A stretch of 64,000 nucleotides of DNA. It comes from Rhodococcus wratislaviensis. Its GTDB lineage: Bacteria > Actinomycetota > Actinomycetes > Mycobacteriales > Mycobacteriaceae. The stretch lies in the NCBI RefSeq assembly GCF_900455735.1, contig NZ_UAUI01000022.1, positions 496,001 to 560,000 on the forward strand. The letters run 5' to 3'. The position numbers and the translations under genes are program-made. How positions within the stretch are numbered: the first letter of the stretch is position 1; the number at the start of each line of letters is the position of its first letter. Under the pieces are notes generated by a model. The model was not told the DNA's origin. It saw nothing but the letters and a program-made list of their open reading frames with translations, and did no database searches. This document shows, one piece after another, positions 54,601 to 64,000 of this stretch.

Positions 54601-57600
54601 GCGGGATCCATCGGCACGTACGCGCCGCCCGCGGACATGACGGCGAAGATGGCCACGACCATGTCGCTCGTCCGTGGCAGTGCCAGCCCCACCTTCGACT
54701 CCGGACCCACGCCGGCGTCGATCAGCAGTCGTGCGAGTCGCGCTGCCCGCGTGCCGAGGTCCGCGAACGTCAGCGTGTCGTTGCCGCAGACCACCGCGGT
54801 CGTGTCCGGTGTGCGGTCGACCTGCGCGGCGAACAGTTCCGCGACGGTCGGGACCCCGGACGGGGCAGCGGGTTCCGTGGTCGCCCACTCGCCGAGCACC
54901 TGCGCGCGCTCGTCCTGCGACAGCATGTCGATGCGCGCGGTCGGCAGTGTCCGGTTCGCGACGAGCTGTTGGAGAATGCGGACCAGCCGTTCACCCAGCC
55001 GGGTTGCCTCGGCGTTCGTGAACAGGGCGGGCTGGTACTCCAGCATCAGATCGAGTTCGCCTTCGAGCCCGGCGACGAGAACGAGCGGGAAGTTGGTGGC
55101 GTCCTGCCCTTCCGAGTGGGACACCCGGATCCCGCCGGATCGCTGCGCTGCCTCCAGCGCCTCGGTGTCCACCGGGTAGCTCTCGAACACGATGAGACTG
55201 TCGAACATCTCGCCGATGCCGACACCGCGCTGGATGTCGGACAGGCCTACGTACTGGTGGTCCATCACGCGGTTCTGCTCGCCCTGCACCCGCCGCAGGA
55301 ACTCGTCGACCGTCTCCTGCGGGCGGACGCCGACTCGCACCGGCACCGTGTTGATGAACAACCCGACCATCGACTCGATCCCGGGCACGTCCGGCACCCG
55401 ACCCGAGACGATGGCGCCGAACACCACATCTGGGCGGTTCAGCACCGAACCGAGCAGTAGACCCCATGCAGCCTGCACCGCGGTGTTGACGGTGATGCCG
55501 AGGCTTCGGCTGAGTTCGAGCAGCTCACCCGACAGCCCCTCCGGCACGGAAACGGTGATCTCACCGGGGATCTGCGGGTCGAGGGACGATCCGGCCGCGG
55601 CCAGCAGTGTGGGTTCCTCGACCCCGGCGAGGGCTTCCGTCCACACCGCGAGGCCGCGCTCGGTGTCCTGGGCCTTCAGCCACGTCAGGTAGTCGGAGTA
55701 GGGGCGGACCGGCCGCAGGACCGACGGGTCGGCCGCCGCACCGTAGAGCTGGATCAACTCCTGGATCAGCAGGGGCGTCGACCACCCGTCGAGCAGTAGA
55801 TGGTGGGCGGTGAAGACCAGCCGGTACCGGCTCTCCCCCACCCGGACGAGCGTGAAGCGCAAGAGCGGCGCCGTGCCCGGATCGAAACGCCGGTTCCGGT
55901 CCTCGTCGAGCAGGGCGGACCACTCGGCGGCGGCGTCGTCCGCGGGCAGCCGGTGCAGGTCCGTCTCCTGCCAGGGCAGGATCGCCTCGCGCAGGACGAC
56001 ACCGATCGGTTCACCGGCTTCGCTGATCCGGAATCCGGTGCGCAGATTGGCGTGCCGTTCCACGAGCGCCTCCGCCGACCGGCGTAGCACCGCGGTGTCG
56101 AGCGCGCCCTCGATGTCCAGGACGGTGCGCATCGTGTAGACGTCCACACCGGTGGTGTCGAGTCCGGACAGGAAGAACATGCCCTGCTGCAGCGGGGTCA
56201 GCGGGACGACGTCCTCGAGTGTCGCGCCGGCGGTGTCCCGCGCCTCGTGTTCGAGGGCGACGAGTTCGGTGAGCGGCAGGGTGTCGTGGGTGAGGTCGGA
56301 CGGGGACAGCCCGCCCGCTTCCTGGTTCCCGGCATGCCGGGCGAGCGCGGTGAGCGCGTCGACCCAGACGTCGGCGATGCGGGTGGCGTCGCCGGCGTCC
56401 AGCACGCCGTCCGCGGCCGTGAACACACAGCTGAGGACGGGACCGTCCGCGGTGTCCTCGGTGATCGCATTGACGTCGAGTACGTGGTCGAGGGGGGTTC
56501 CCGGGTCGACGGTGCCGCCGAGCGCATCCGCCTCGGGAGCGCCGGACCAGGCGCCGTCGGTGTTCTCCCCCAGTGTCATTCGACCGAGGTAGTTGAACAT
56601 CACGGACGGCGGCCGATAGCCGTCGAACCGGGGGGCGTAGTCCGCGTTGAGCCGGGACAGCAACCCGAATCCGATGCCGTTGTCCGGCACGGCTCGCAGG
56701 GATTCCTTCACCCGGCGGAGGGCGAGTCCCGCGGCCTGCCCGCCCGCGAGGACGTCGCTCAGGTCGAGGGACTGCAGGTCGAGCACCACCGGGTACAGCG
56801 AGGTGAACCAGCCGACGGTGCGCGAGATGTCCGCACCCGGCACGACCTGTTCCTCGCGGCCGTGCCCCTCGAGATCCACCCGCACGAGCGTTCCTCCGCG
56901 CACGGACGCCACCGCCACGGCCAGTGCGGTGAGCAGAACGTCGTTGACCCCGGCGCGGAACGCGGCCGGGACGGTGGTGAGCACCTGCGCGGTCACGTCC
57001 GCGGGGACGTGCACCTCGACCGACCGGGCGGACGCGACGGTGTCGCGGTCACGGTCGAGCGGCCGGCGCCCGAGCGCGGGTTCGCCGGCGTTCACCGCGG
57101 CCTCCCATACCGGCCAGCCGGCCGTGACCCGGTCCGATGCCGCCGCTTCGACGAGTCCCGTTGCCCATCCGCGGAACGACGTCCCGGCGGGTTCGAGCGC
57201 CACCGGACGGCCCGCCCCGATCTGCTCGACCGCCGACGCGAGGTCCGGCACCAGAATCCGCCACGACACCCCGTCGACCACCAGGTGATGGACGGCGGCG
57301 AAGACCCGGCCCGGCGTGCCGGGTCCGAAGTCGAAGAACACCACCTGCAGCATCACACCGGCCGCCGGGTCCAGGGCCGCGTAGGCCCGCTCCCGCTCGG
57401 CCTCGAACACCGCCTGCCACGCATCGGGGTCGGCATCCGGCACCATGACGCGGCGTACCGGATTCAGCCCCTCATCGACCGAATCCGGTACCGTCCACCG
57501 CGGTTTCCCGTCCGATACGGCGAACCGCGACCGCAGCAGCGGGTGCGTCGCGAGAAGCGCCCGCAAGGCACCGGCCAGGACGGGCTCGGTCAGCCCGACC

Positions 57601-60600
57601 GGCGCGAGCAGCATGCGGGCCTGCGCGAAGCGGTCCAGATCGCCGCCCTGATGCAGGGCCTCCCACACGATCGGTGTCACCGGCACGTCGCCCTCGGCGG
57701 GTACCTCGACCGTGTCCGGGTTCTCGGCGCCCGACTCGGTGTCCACCGCCGCGGCGAGCCGCTCGGCCGTCCGCAGCTCGAAGACCTGCCGCGCCGTCAC
57801 CCGGATGTCGTCGCGGCGCGCCCGCGACACGAGTTGGATGGACACGATGGAATCGCCACCGAGAGCGAAGAAGTCGTCCTCGACCCCCACCCGATCGAGT
57901 CCGAGCACCTCCGCGAACACCGCGCACAGGGCGGCCTCGGTGTCGGTACGGGGTTCTCCCGAACCGGCCAGCGCACCGAAGTCCGGCTCCGGCAGAGCCT
58001 TCCGGTCCACCTTGCCGTTCGCGGTCACGGGAAGCGAATCCAGGACCATCACGACGGCGGGAATCATGTAGTCCGGGAGCCGTTCACCGGCCGCGGACCG
58101 CACATCCGACGGCGACGGCGTCCCGTCGACGGTGACGTAGCCGACGAGGCGGCGCATCTCCCGATCGTCGGTGTGCGCGACCACCACGGCGTCCCGCACC
58201 CCGGCGACGGCCGCGAGTGCCGACTCCACCTCACCGAGTTCCACTCGGAAACCACGGATCTTCACCTGATCGTCGCCGCGGCCCACGTACTCGAGCACCC
58301 CGCATCCGGTCCACCGCACCACGTCGCCCGTGCGGTACATGCGCTGTCCCGGGGCGCTGAACGGGTCGGGAACGAACCGTCCCGACGTCAGGTCGGGCCT
58401 GCCGAGATACCCGCGGGCCACGCCGGCCCCCGCCACGTACAGCTCACCGGCGACTCCGGGAGGGACGGGGCGCAGCCACCCGTCGAGCACGTATGCCGAC
58501 GTCCCCGGCGTCGGGCCGCCGATGGCCACGGTCGCACCGGAGATCCGGGCGAACGCCGCGTCGACGGTGCATTCGGTGGGCCCGTAGAAGTTGTATGCCT
58601 CGACACCGCCGGTGCCCGCCAGCCTCTCCCACAGCGCGGGGGTGACCGCCTCGCCGCCGACCGTGACCTTCGCGGGCCGGTGGGCAGCCGACGGATCGAG
58701 AAGTCCTTCGTCGAGAAGCTGATTCATCAGAACGGGCACGCTGTCGACGTAGTCGATGCGGTGCGTCCGCACGTAATCGACGACGAACGCGGTGTCCGAT
58801 CGCCGCTCCTCCGGGAGGATGTGGAGGGCGTGTCCCTCGAACAGCCACGTCAGCGCAGCCACGGACGAGTCGAACGCGAACGGGTAGGTCAGCAGCACCC
58901 GCCACGGGTCGTCGGACGGGGTGCGGTCGGTGGCCGGCTGCATCGTCGTCGCACGCTGCGCGCCGTGCAGATCGAGCAGATTCGCATGGCTGACGGTGAC
59001 GCCCTTGGGTAGTCCCGTCGAACCCGACGTGTAGATGACGTAGGCCGCGTTGTCGGTGTGCAGCCGGGTGCGACGTTCGGCGTCGGTCACGGGGCCGGCA
59101 GGCAGCGCGGCGAGTTCCGCGGCGATCTCCGGGGCGTCGAGTTTCACGACGCGAACGCCGTCCAGAACCGCAGCGAGCCGCTGCGACACGGCCTCCGTGG
59201 TCACCACGACGGTCGGGGCCGAGTCGGACACCATGTGTGCGAGCCGGTCCACCGGGTACGACGGGTCGAGCGGCACGTACGCGCCGCCGGCGGTGAGGAC
59301 CGCGGCGATCGCGACGACCGTCTCGGCGGACCGCGGCAGCGCCAGGCCCACTCTCGACTCGGGTCCGACACCCGCGGCGATCAGCAGACGCGCGAGGCGC
59401 GCGGATTCCGACGCCAGATCGGCGAAGGACAGGGAGGTGTCGCCGTGCACGACGGCCGTGTCGTGCGGGGTGCGCGACATCTGCTCGGACAGCAGGTCGG
59501 CGACGGTCGGGAAACCGGATTCGACAGCGGGTTTCGCCACCGCCCATTCGCCGAGGACGAGGTCACGCTCGGTGATCGTCAGCGCCGCGATGGATGCGGC
59601 GCGTGCACTGCCACCGGCGGCGAGGGCCTCCAGAATGTGCAGCAGCCGTGCGCCGATCCGTTCGGCGTCGGCGTCGCTGAACAGCGTCGGCCGGTAGTCC
59701 ACGATCAGTTTCAGCGTCTCGGCGACACCCGCGGTGAGGACCAGCGGATAGTTGGTGCCGTCGTGGCCGTCGACACCGGCGATGGTCACGCCGCCGTCAC
59801 GCTGGGCCCGCTCGAGGGCGTCCCGGTCGACGGGGTAGCTCTCGAAGATGGTCAGCGTGTCGGACAGCTCACCGAGTCCGGTGTCGCGCTGGATGTCCGA
59901 GAGTCCGACGTACTGGTGGTCGAGGGTGCGGGCCTGTCCCTGCTGCACTCGTTGCAGCAGGTCGCGCACCGTTTCGGCGGCGTCGAGGCGCACCCGCACG
60001 GGCACGGTGTTGATGAACAGCCCGACCATCGATTCGACTCCCGCCAACTCGGGCGGACGTCCGGAGACGGTGGCACCGAACACCACGTCGTCGCGGCCGA
60101 GCAGCCCGGACAGCAGCAGTGCCCAGCCCGTCTGCAGAACGGTGTTCAGGGTGACCCCGCTCGTGCGGGCGAGTTCCGCGAGCGAGTCGCCGAGCTCGGC
60201 CGGGACGTCGAGTTCGACGGCCCGGGAGTCGGTGGTGACGCGCGTCGAGCCCGGCGGGGTCAGCAGGCACGGTTCGACCAGGCCCGACAGGGTTTCCTGC
60301 CACAGTGCCCGGGCGCGGTCGTGGTCCTGTCGCCCGAGCCAGGCGAGGTAGTCGCTGTACTTCCGCACGGCGGGAAGGCCGTTCGTGGTGCCGCCCGCCG
60401 CGTAGATCTCGAGCAGTTCCCGGACCAGGATCGGGGTGGACCAGCCGTCGACCACGATGTGGTGCGCCGTGAAGACGAGCCGAACGGTGCCGGGGGCGAG
60501 TCGGACGAACAGCCAGCGGACCAGCGGCGGCTGGGCGAGATCGAACCAGGTGCGCAGGTCGTCGTCCAGCAGCTCGGCGATCCGCCGTTCCTGCTCGGCC

Positions 60601-60923
60601 GAGTCGTACTCCGTGAGGTCGACAGTCCGCCAGGGCACCTCCACCGCCCGGACCACGAGCCCCGCGTGGCGCCCGTCCTTGCGTGGCCGGAAGCACGTGC
60701 GCATCACCGCGTGACGATCGAGGAGTGCCTGCGCGGAGACCCGCATCCGGTCGTCGTCCACCGGTCCGTCCAGCCGGATCACCGATTGCACCGTGTACAC
60801 ATCGGGTTCCGCACTCCCCATTCCGTCCCCGTCGTCGGGTGCGGCGACCGTGCTGAGAAACAGCAGGCCCTGCTGGAGCGGCGAGAGCGGAACGATGTCT
60901 TCGAGCGCAGAAGTGCGGGTCAT
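51669..60923 (-). CDS. Dimodular NRPS, C-A-PCP-E-C-A-PCP-E
   Basis: A 3084-residue non-ribosomal peptide synthetase. Approximate domains: C1 10-440 (HHIVVDGWS at about 153), A1 475-980 ([11 protein letters not shown] at about 629, NGKVDRK at about 971), PCP1 995-1060 (GGDSI, Ser at about 1022), E1 1080-1510 ([23 protein letters not shown]), C2 1570-2000 (HHLLLDGWS), A2 2040-2535, PCP2 2550-2615 and E2 2640-3075. All catalytic motifs look intact. The ten-residue A-domain pocket codes read DSADVVFVDK (A1) and DAQEVFLVDK (A2), with Asp and Glu at the fourth position, suggesting basic substrates. Both residues should be incorporated in D form. There is no thioesterase. C1 directly continues an E-type linker that ends the neighbouring NRPS. 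Siderophore assembly is inferred from the binding protein and exporter genes and the iron box. Confidence 0.95.
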   Translation of the reverse strand: MTRTSALEDIVPLSPLQQGLLFLSTVAAPDDGDGMGSAEPDVYTVQSVIRLDGPVDDDRMRVSAQALLDRHAVMRTCFRPRKDGRHAGLVVRAVEVPWRTVDLTEYDSAEQERRIAELLDDDLRTWFDLAQPPLVRWLFVRLAPGTVRLVFTAHHIVVDGWSTPILVRELLEIYAAGGTTNGLPAVRKYSDYLAWLGRQDHDRARALWQETLSGLVEPCLLTPPGSTRVTTDSRAVELDVPAELGDSLAELARTSGVTLNTVLQTGWALLLSGLLGRDDVVFGATVSGRPPELAGVESMVGLFINTVPVRVRLDAAETVRDLLQRVQQGQARTLDHQYVGLSDIQRDTGLGELSDTLTIFESYPVDRDALERAQRDGGVTIAGVDGHDGTNYPLVLTAGVAETLKLIVDYRPTLFSDADAERIGARLLHILEALAAGGSARAASIAALTITERDLVLGEWAVAKPAVESGFPTVADLLSEQMSRTPHDTAVVHGDTSLSFADLASESARLARLLIAAGVGPESRVGLALPRSAETVVAIAAVLTAGGAYVPLDPSYPVDRLAHMVSDSAPTVVVTTEAVSQRLAAVLDGVRVVKLDAPEIAAELAALPAGPVTDAERRTRLHTDNAAYVIYTSGSTGLPKGVTVSHANLLDLHGAQRATTMQPATDRTPSDDPWRVLLTYPFAFDSSVAALTWLFEGHALHILPEERRSDTAFVVDYVRTHRIDYVDSVPVLMNQLLDEGLLDPSAAHRPAKVTVGGEAVTPALWERLAGTGGVEAYNFYGPTECTVDAAFARISGATVAIGGPTPGTSAYVLDGWLRPVPPGVAGELYVAGAGVARGYLGRPDLTSGRFVPDPFSAPGQRMYRTGDVVRWTGCGVLEYVGRGDDQVKIRGFRVELGEVESALAAVAGVRDAVVVAHTDDREMRRLVGYVTVDGTPSPSDVRSAAGERLPDYMIPAVVMVLDSLPVTANGKVDRKALPEPDFGALAGSGEPRTDTEAALCAVFAEVLGLDRVGVEDDFFALGGDSIVSIQLVSRARRDDIRVTARQVFELRTAERLAAAVDTESGAENPDTVEVPAEGDVPVTPIVWEALHQGGDLDRFAQARMLLAPVGLTEPVLAGALRALLATHPLLRSRFAVSDGKPRWTVPDSVDEGLNPVRRVMVPDADPDAWQAVFEAERERAYAALDPAAGVMLQVVFFDFGPGTPGRVFAAVHHLVVDGVSWRILVPDLASAVEQIGAGRPVALEPAGTSFRGWATGLVEAAASDRVTAGWPVWEAAVNAGEPALGRRPLDRDRDTVASARSVEVHVPADVTAQVLTTVPAAFRAGVNDVLLTALAVAVASVRGGTLVRVDLEGHGREEQVVPGADISRTVGWFTSLYPVVLDLQSLDLSDVLAGGQAAGLALRRVKESLRAVPDNGIGFGLLSRLNADYAPRFDGYRPPSVMFNYLGRMTLGENTDGAWSGAPEADALGGTVDPGTPLDHVLDVNAITEDTADGPVLSCVFTAADGVLDAGDATRIADVWVDALTALARHAGNQEAGGLSPSDLTHDTLPLTELVALEHEARDTAGATLEDVVPLTPLQQGMFFLSGLDTTGVDVYTMRTVLDIEGALDTAVLRRSAEALVERHANLRTGFRISEAGEPIGVVLREAILPWQETDLHRLPADDAAAEWSALLDEDRNRRFDPGTAPLLRFTLVRVGESRYRLVFTAHHLLLDGWSTPLLIQELIQLYGAAADPSVLRPVRPYSDYLTWLKAQDTERGLAVWTEALAGVEEPTLLAAAGSSLDPQIPGEITVSVPEGLSGELLELSRSLGITVNTAVQAAWGLLLGSVLNRPDVVFGAIVSGRVPDVPGIESMVGLFINTVPVRVGVRPQETVDEFLRRVQGEQNRVMDHQYVGLSDIQRGVGIGEMFDSLIVFESYPVDTEALEAAQRSGGIRVSHSEGQDATNFPLVLVAGLEGELDLMLEYQPALFTNAEATRLGERLVRILQQLVANRTLPTARIDMLSQDERAQVLGEWATTEPAAPSGVPTVAELFAAQVDRTPDTTAVVCGNDTLTFADLGTRAARLARLLIDAGVGPESKVGLALPRTSDMVVAIFAVMSAGGAYVPMDPAYPADRLAHMVSDSQPTVVLSTAAVSGVLGAILSGSGASLVVLDDPSVQGRLAVLPGTPVTDTDRRAPLRGANTVYVIYTSGSTGVPKGVSITHANLLNLFHSHRQSLYLPTVAATGRDTIGVGHAWSFSFDASWQPTLWLLDGHTVHVFDEETMRDTDLMVREVTERRLDFLEVTPSFLDRMVAAGLYEHEHAPATVGFGGEAVNPALWRTLRDVADGRAFNLYGPTECTVDALIAKAADTEEPLLGRPVHGGTAYVLDRLLRPVPAGVAGELYLAGDGVARGYLGRPDLTSGRFVPDPFGVTGERMYRTGDVVRWATTGSGLEYVGRADDQVKIRGFRVELGEVESALAAVEGVRDAVAVAHTDDRGVRRLVGYVTVDGALDPSVVRSVVAERLPDYMVPAAIVVVGAFPVTANGKVDRKALPEPDFGSLVGSGEPRNETEATLCAVFADVLGLDRVGVEDDFFALGGDSIVSIQLVSRLRTAGLQVSARQVFELRTAAGLAALDGIAEVPSTTVGSAEADAVGDVPLTPIVWEPLEWGGDISRFSQARLLVAPLGLDVPVLEQAVEGLLRTHHLLRSRFVVAEGAPEWVVPETVGAVAPLVRRVDASALPADGWQALFSAERERAYAALDPAAGVMLQVVFFDFGPGTRGRVFVAVHHLVVDGVSWRILVPDLALAVSQATAGEQVSLDPAGTSFRAWAAGLAEAATTGRITAGWSHWQSAVDTDEPQLGVRPLDPALDTVSSTCSISVRVPTDVTERVLAAGAANDVLLTALALAVASERGGDVVRVDLEGHGREEQVVPGADISRTIGWFTSMFPVALDLGGIDVADALAGGSAAAGALDQVGRSLRSVPDNGIGFGLLRRLNPEFASRFDGYRTPAVVFNYLGRMTLGESAGSAWSGAPEGVALGGSVDPATPLDHVLHVDAITEDTEDGPVLDCEFAAADGVLTAESTRVLADRWVQAVTALVAVSSEMK

Positions 60924-60981
60924 CTCAGTTTTCCGGTTCGGGTGGACCGCCGCGAGCGGACGGGTGGGGAGGATCGGAGAC

Positions 60982-61020
60982 GGTTCGGCCCCCAGGCCCG
61001 ATGGACCCGGGGGCCGAACC
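60982..61020 (-). terminator. Hairpin between binding-protein and NRPS genes
   Basis: Arms GGTTCGGCCCCC (60982-60993) and GGGGGCCGAACC (61009-61020) pair perfectly over 12 G/C-rich bases with a 15-base loop. It begins eight bases past the binding-protein stop and ends 59 bases before the NRPS start, in the direction of transcription. Partial termination would give more binding protein than NRPS. Confidence 0.6.
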
Positions 61021-61028
61021 CGACTGTG

Positions 61029-62060
61029 TTACTGCTTGTTGGCGGGCAGCTTCGACAGGCCCTCGTCGATGGAATCGAGTGCGAGGAGCGCGGTCTGGTA
61101 GGTGGCGGCCAGAGCGTGCTGGACCGGCACGAGGTTGCCTGCCTGCACGGCCGGCAGCGACTTCCACAGCGGCGAGTCCATCAGGGCCTGCAACTCGGGC
61201 GAGACCTTGCCATCGGGGCCGACGCCGTAGACGATGACGTTCACGTTGCCGAGGCTGGCCGCGATCTGCTCGGTCGACACGAACTCACCGTGGACATCCG
61301 CCGGATCGGCAGGCTGACCGGGGAATTGGAAACCGAGATCGTCGAACAGGTTGGTGGTGAAAGACGACGCGAACTCACGGTAGAACTCGCCCGGATCGCC
61401 GGCACACGAGTCGCAGACACCACCGAAGGTCAGGGTGCCCAGCGAATCCTTGTACTTGGCGGCGATCTGCGCGGCCCGGTCGTCGTACTGCTGCTTGAAC
61501 TCGCCGTAATTGTCGGAGACTGCGGCGGCGTCGGCGAACTGCTCACCGAGCGTGCGCCACTCCCCCGGAGCCTTCGGCCCGAGGAAGACGACCGGAGCCA
61601 GCGACTGCAGCTTGCCCATGTCGACCATCGACTGTGCACGGGCGGGGACGCCCATGATGATCAGATCGGGGTCCGCGGCGGAGACACCCTCGTAGTCGAG
61701 GGTCGAAATGTCCGCGTCCTGGGCAACCTTGGGCAACGCGTCGTAGGCCGCCTTCGTCTCGGCGTCCATGTTGTCGATCTCGCGCGTCCACTCACACACC
61801 GCGGACAGGTTCGCCTTCGCCTGGATCAAGGGAAGTACCGCGTACCCGCAGGCGACGATGCTCTGCGGCTCGGACGGGATCTCGATTGCGCCGTTCTGCG
61901 CCTCGAACGTCCGCGTCTGCGAGCTTGCCGCGGACGTAGCACCGGAGTCGCTGCCGGCGCTGTCGTCCGAGCTGCTACAGCCCACGACTCCGACGGCCAA
62001 GATTGCCGTCGCACCGAAAACCACCGCCTGGCGCAACCGCGACAGTTCCTTTAACTGCAT
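61029..62060 (-). CDS. Siderophore-binding lipoprotein (FepB/FecB-type ABC substrate-binding protein)
   Basis: A 343-residue exported lipoprotein. The signal peptide has a hydrophobic core AVVFGATAILAVGVVGC ending in a VVGC lipobox, followed by a Ser/Asp-rich linker. The remainder is a class III periplasmic-binding fold typical of iron-siderophore receptors: QSIVACGYAVLPLI, DALPKVAQDADISTLDYEGV and SAADPDLIIMGVPARAQSM, with the C-terminal lobe NVNVIVYGVGPDGK. It should capture the ferric siderophore for an ABC permease not present in the window. A good iron-box sequence lies 45 bp upstream. It sits between two NRPS genes on the same strand. Confidence 0.9.
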   Translation of the reverse strand: MQLKELSRLRQAVVFGATAILAVGVVGCSSSDDSAGSDSGATSAASSQTRTFEAQNGAIEIPSEPQSIVACGYAVLPLIQAKANLSAVCEWTREIDNMDAETKAAYDALPKVAQDADISTLDYEGVSAADPDLIIMGVPARAQSMVDMGKLQSLAPVVFLGPKAPGEWRTLGEQFADAAAVSDNYGEFKQQYDDRAAQIAAKYKDSLGTLTFGGVCDSCAGDPGEFYREFASSFTTNLFDDLGFQFPGQPADPADVHGEFVSTEQIAASLGNVNVIVYGVGPDGKVSPELQALMDSPLWKSLPAVQAGNLVPVQHALAATYQTALLALDSIDEGLSKLPANKQ

Positions 62061-62104
62061 GACCCACTCCGCATCTCGAATTGCCGGACAGTTGCCCGGG
62101 CTCG

Positions 62105-62123
62105 GTTGGTTAGGCTATCCGAA
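62105..62123 (-). promoter_or_regulatory. Iron box (IdeR/DmdR1-type operator)
   Basis: GTTGGTTAGGCTATCCGAA matches the IdeR/DtxR-family consensus TTAGGTTAGGCTAACCTAA at 15 of 19 positions, including the complete central GGTTAGGCTA. It is 45 bp upstream of the binding-protein ATG. Repression when iron is sufficient is predicted for the binding protein and, by read-through, for the NRPS, carrier and exporter genes. Confidence 0.7.
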
Positions 62124-62164
62124 CCAGCCATCCTCGCCAATACCTACGATTTACCAACTCTTGG

Positions 62165-64000
62165 TCACTGGAATTCGAGCTCGAATTCGTCGATCTCCGA
62201 CTGGTCCAGTTCGCCCAGAGTGAGATCCGACGGCGTGTACCCGCCCGCGGTCTCCAGACCTGCGTGCCCGGCGAGTGCCGTCAGCGCCGCGACCCAGCCG
62301 TGGGCCAGCTCGGTGACGACCGCCTCCGACAGCACGGACGGGCTGTACCCCCAGGTGGCACGCAGCACCGGGCCTTCCTCCGACTCCTCCGTCAGCGCAC
62401 CGATCTCCAGGGCATGGCTGACGGGCATGGCCACGTCGGTGGCCCCACCGAGCGCGGCCCCTTCCGGTGCCGTCGACCAGTCCCCGCCGTCGGTCTCACC
62501 GAGCGTGAATCGACCCAGGTAGTTGAACCCGATCTCGGGCGCCACCGAACCTCCGGCCACCACCGGCCCGTCGGCGCGCAGATACTTCAGCATGCCGAAT
62601 CCGATTCCACTGTCCGGTATCTCGCGCAGCTGTTCCTTGATCCGTTTGAGGGCGTCACCGGCCGCGGCGCCGCCGGCGTACGCATCGTCGAGGTCGATCC
62701 CCTGCGCGTCCAGGAGCACCGGGTACAGGGTGGTGAACCAGCCGACGGTGCGGGCGAGATCCGCACCGGGGACGGCCTGCTCCTCGCGTCCGTGGCCCTC
62801 GAGATCGACCGGGACGGCACCGCCGCCGTGCCGGGCGGCGGTCAACGCGAGCGCCGTGAGCAACACGTCGTCGACCTTCGCGTGGAAGCGTTCCGGCACC
62901 GTCGTCAGGAGCGCCTCGGTCACCGAGGAGGGCACCTCCACCCGGATCCGATCAGTCGCGTCGATGGTGTCGCGCCGCGGATCGAGTGGGCCGGACGCGA
63001 GCCGGACCCGGTGGGCGCCGCCGGCGGTCGCACGCTGCCACAACGGCAGTTCCCCGGCGCGGTCCGCGGCCTGCTCGGCGAGCCCTGTCGACCACAGCCG
63101 GAACGGCGTGCCCGCCCGGGCAATCGGTTCACCCGCGCAGGCCGCCGCGAGGTCCGGCACCAGGATGCGCCACGACACCCCGTCCACCACCAGGTGGTGC
63201 ACCACCATCAGGACCCGGCCGTCGGCGCCGCTGCCCGCGTCGAAGAACACCACGCGCACCATGGCCCCGGATTCGGGATCGACAGCAGCGTATGCACTTT
63301 CGGTGACATGCGCGACGACACGCTCCCGCTCGGCGGATCCGAGGCCCCCGATGTCCACGTGCGAGACGACGTCGGCTGCCCGGACGGCACCGACCGGGGG
63401 CACTTCGAATTCCGTGCCGTCGAATCGGGCCCGCAACATGTCGTGGACGTCGAGCACGCGCTGCACCGCGCGTTCCAGGGCCTCCGCTGTCAGGCCCACC
63501 GGCGCGGTCAGCAGCCGGGACTGCGCGAACCGGGTGTACCGTCCGCCCCGCTCGAGCAGGTCGTGCACGATCGGGGTGGCCGGAATCCGTCCCGCCGCAG
63601 ACGCTTCCAGCTCGGCCTCGTCCACCTCGCCGGCGTCGATCTCCAGCACCCGCACGAGGCCGGCGACGGTCTTGTGCTCGAACACGTCCCGCGCGGTGAA
63701 CCGCAATCCGGCAGCCCGTGCCTTCGACACCAGCTGGATGGAGACGATGCTGTCGCCGCCGAGCACGAAGAAGTCGTCGTCGGGGCCGACCGTGTCGAGC
63801 CGCAGGATCTCCGCGACGACCGCGCACAGCCGGCGCTCGAGATCCGTGGCGGCTTCCCGCGACGTGCCGAGCGCCGAGAAGTCCGGCGCCGGGAGCGCCT
63901 TCCGGTCCACCTTGCCGTTCGGGGTCACCGGCAGCGCGTCGAGCAGGACGGTCGCGGCGGGCACCATGTAGTCGGGCAGCGCGGCCGCGACGTGCGCGCG
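62165..64000 (-). CDS. NRPS, C-terminal part: A(end)-PCP-E (cut by window end)
   Basis: The last 611 residues of another NRPS; the rest lies beyond base 64000. Visible are the end of an adenylation domain ([20 protein letters not shown], then [10 protein letters not shown]), a PCP ([21 protein letters not shown]) and a complete epimerization domain ([41 protein letters not shown]). The protein ends with an E-domain tail, YTPSDLTLGELDQSEIDEFE and five more residues. That is the first half of an E-to-C linker whose second half opens the 3084-residue NRPS, so this protein should act immediately before it. Its A-domain pocket is outside the window, so its substrate is unknown. Confidence 0.93.
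   Translation of the reverse strand, partial: RAHVAAALPDYMVPAATVLLDALPVTPNGKVDRKALPAPDFSALGTSREAATDLERRLCAVVAEILRLDTVGPDDDFFVLGGDSIVSIQLVSKARAAGLRFTARDVFEHKTVAGLVRVLEIDAGEVDEAELEASAAGRIPATPIVHDLLERGGRYTRFAQSRLLTAPVGLTAEALERAVQRVLDVHDMLRARFDGTEFEVPPVGAVRAADVVSHVDIGGLGSAERERVVAHVTESAYAAVDPESGAMVRVVFFDAGSGADGRVLMVVHHLVVDGVSWRILVPDLAAACAGEPIARAGTPFRLWSTGLAEQAADRAGELPLWQRATAGGAHRVRLASGPLDPRRDTIDATDRIRVEVPSSVTEALLTTVPERFHAKVDDVLLTALALTAARHGGGAVPVDLEGHGREEQAVPGADLARTVGWFTTLYPVLLDAQGIDLDDAYAGGAAAGDALKRIKEQLREIPDSGIGFGMLKYLRADGPVVAGGSVAPEIGFNYLGRFTLGETDGGDWSTAPEGAALGGATDVAMPVSHALEIGALTEESEEGPVLRATWGYSPSVLSEAVVTELAHGWVAALTALAGHAGLETAGGYTPSDLTLGELDQSEIDEFELEFQ

Noticed and set aside
52600..57940. Repeated blocks in the NRPS as a CRISPR-like or mobile repeat
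   Set aside because: The copies lie at equivalent positions of homologous domains and are coding; module duplication explains them.
59058..62054. 998-codon open frame on the plus strand opposite the NRPS and binding protein
   Set aside because: Antisense to intact, motif-rich genes; no recognisable domain and no ribosome-binding site context.

Overview
The window is high-GC actinobacterial chromosome. The gene set (mycobacterial-type purine genes, a cyclopropane-fatty-acid synthase, two WhiB proteins, an LppP/LprE lipoprotein, a mycobacterial-style sterol-carrier protein) and a gene order resembling Mycobacterium tuberculosis Rv0780-Rv0809 point to a mycolic-acid actinomycete. The catabolic load and the NRPS suggest Rhodococcus of the jostii/opacus group; the genus call is inference. 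I see no tRNA, rRNA, CRISPR array, IS element or obvious pseudogene, and no stretch above 300 bases lacks a gene.

1-27,000: purine biosynthesis, spread along the minus strand as purC, purS-purQ, purL, purF and purM (purM is cut by the window start). Between them lie a CFA synthase, an SCP-like protein, a CPBP protease, a membrane alpha/beta hydrolase, an M18 aminopeptidase, a VOC protein, a glycosyltransferase with a divergent TetR, malQ, a HemK-like methyltransferase, a WhiB, an MBL hydrolase, a deacetylase-like protein, a glutathione peroxidase, a C4-dicarboxylate transporter with its two-component system, an LppP/LprE lipoprotein, a 59-residue secreted protein behind a perfect CRP/GlxR-type site, and an S9 oligopeptidase. 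Unusually long, perfect inverted repeats fill three nearby intergenic gaps at 17.5-18.9 kb.

27,000-37,500: a DJ-1/PfpI protein facing a GlxA-type AraC regulator, a DHA2 exporter, a 2-hydroxyacid dehydrogenase, two unrecognised proteins (one a candidate zinc-binding protein, one membrane), a DUF2252 protein facing a class II glutamine amidotransferase, an amphi-Trp protein and another exporter.

37,500-45,850: a LysR regulator divergent from a plus-strand run encoding tartrate dehydrogenase, a DctA-type transporter, glycerate kinase, a WhiB protein, enolase and pyruvate kinase. Together these could take up tartrate (or a related acid) and carry it through D-glycerate, 2-phosphoglycerate and PEP to pyruvate, using dedicated copies of two glycolytic enzymes.

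45,850-50,100: a translationally coupled DUF3311 / sodium-solute symporter / amidase operon downstream of an Lrp/AsnC-type regulator.

50,100-64,000 (runs off the right edge): a minus-strand siderophore locus. In transcription order it has an NRPS ending A-PCP-E (partial), an iron-box-preceded siderophore-binding lipoprotein, a 3084-residue NRPS with two C-A-PCP-E modules, a stand-alone aryl-carrier-like protein and an EntS-like exporter. All three visible modules end in epimerization domains, no thioesterase is visible, and the A-domain pockets look built for basic side chains.
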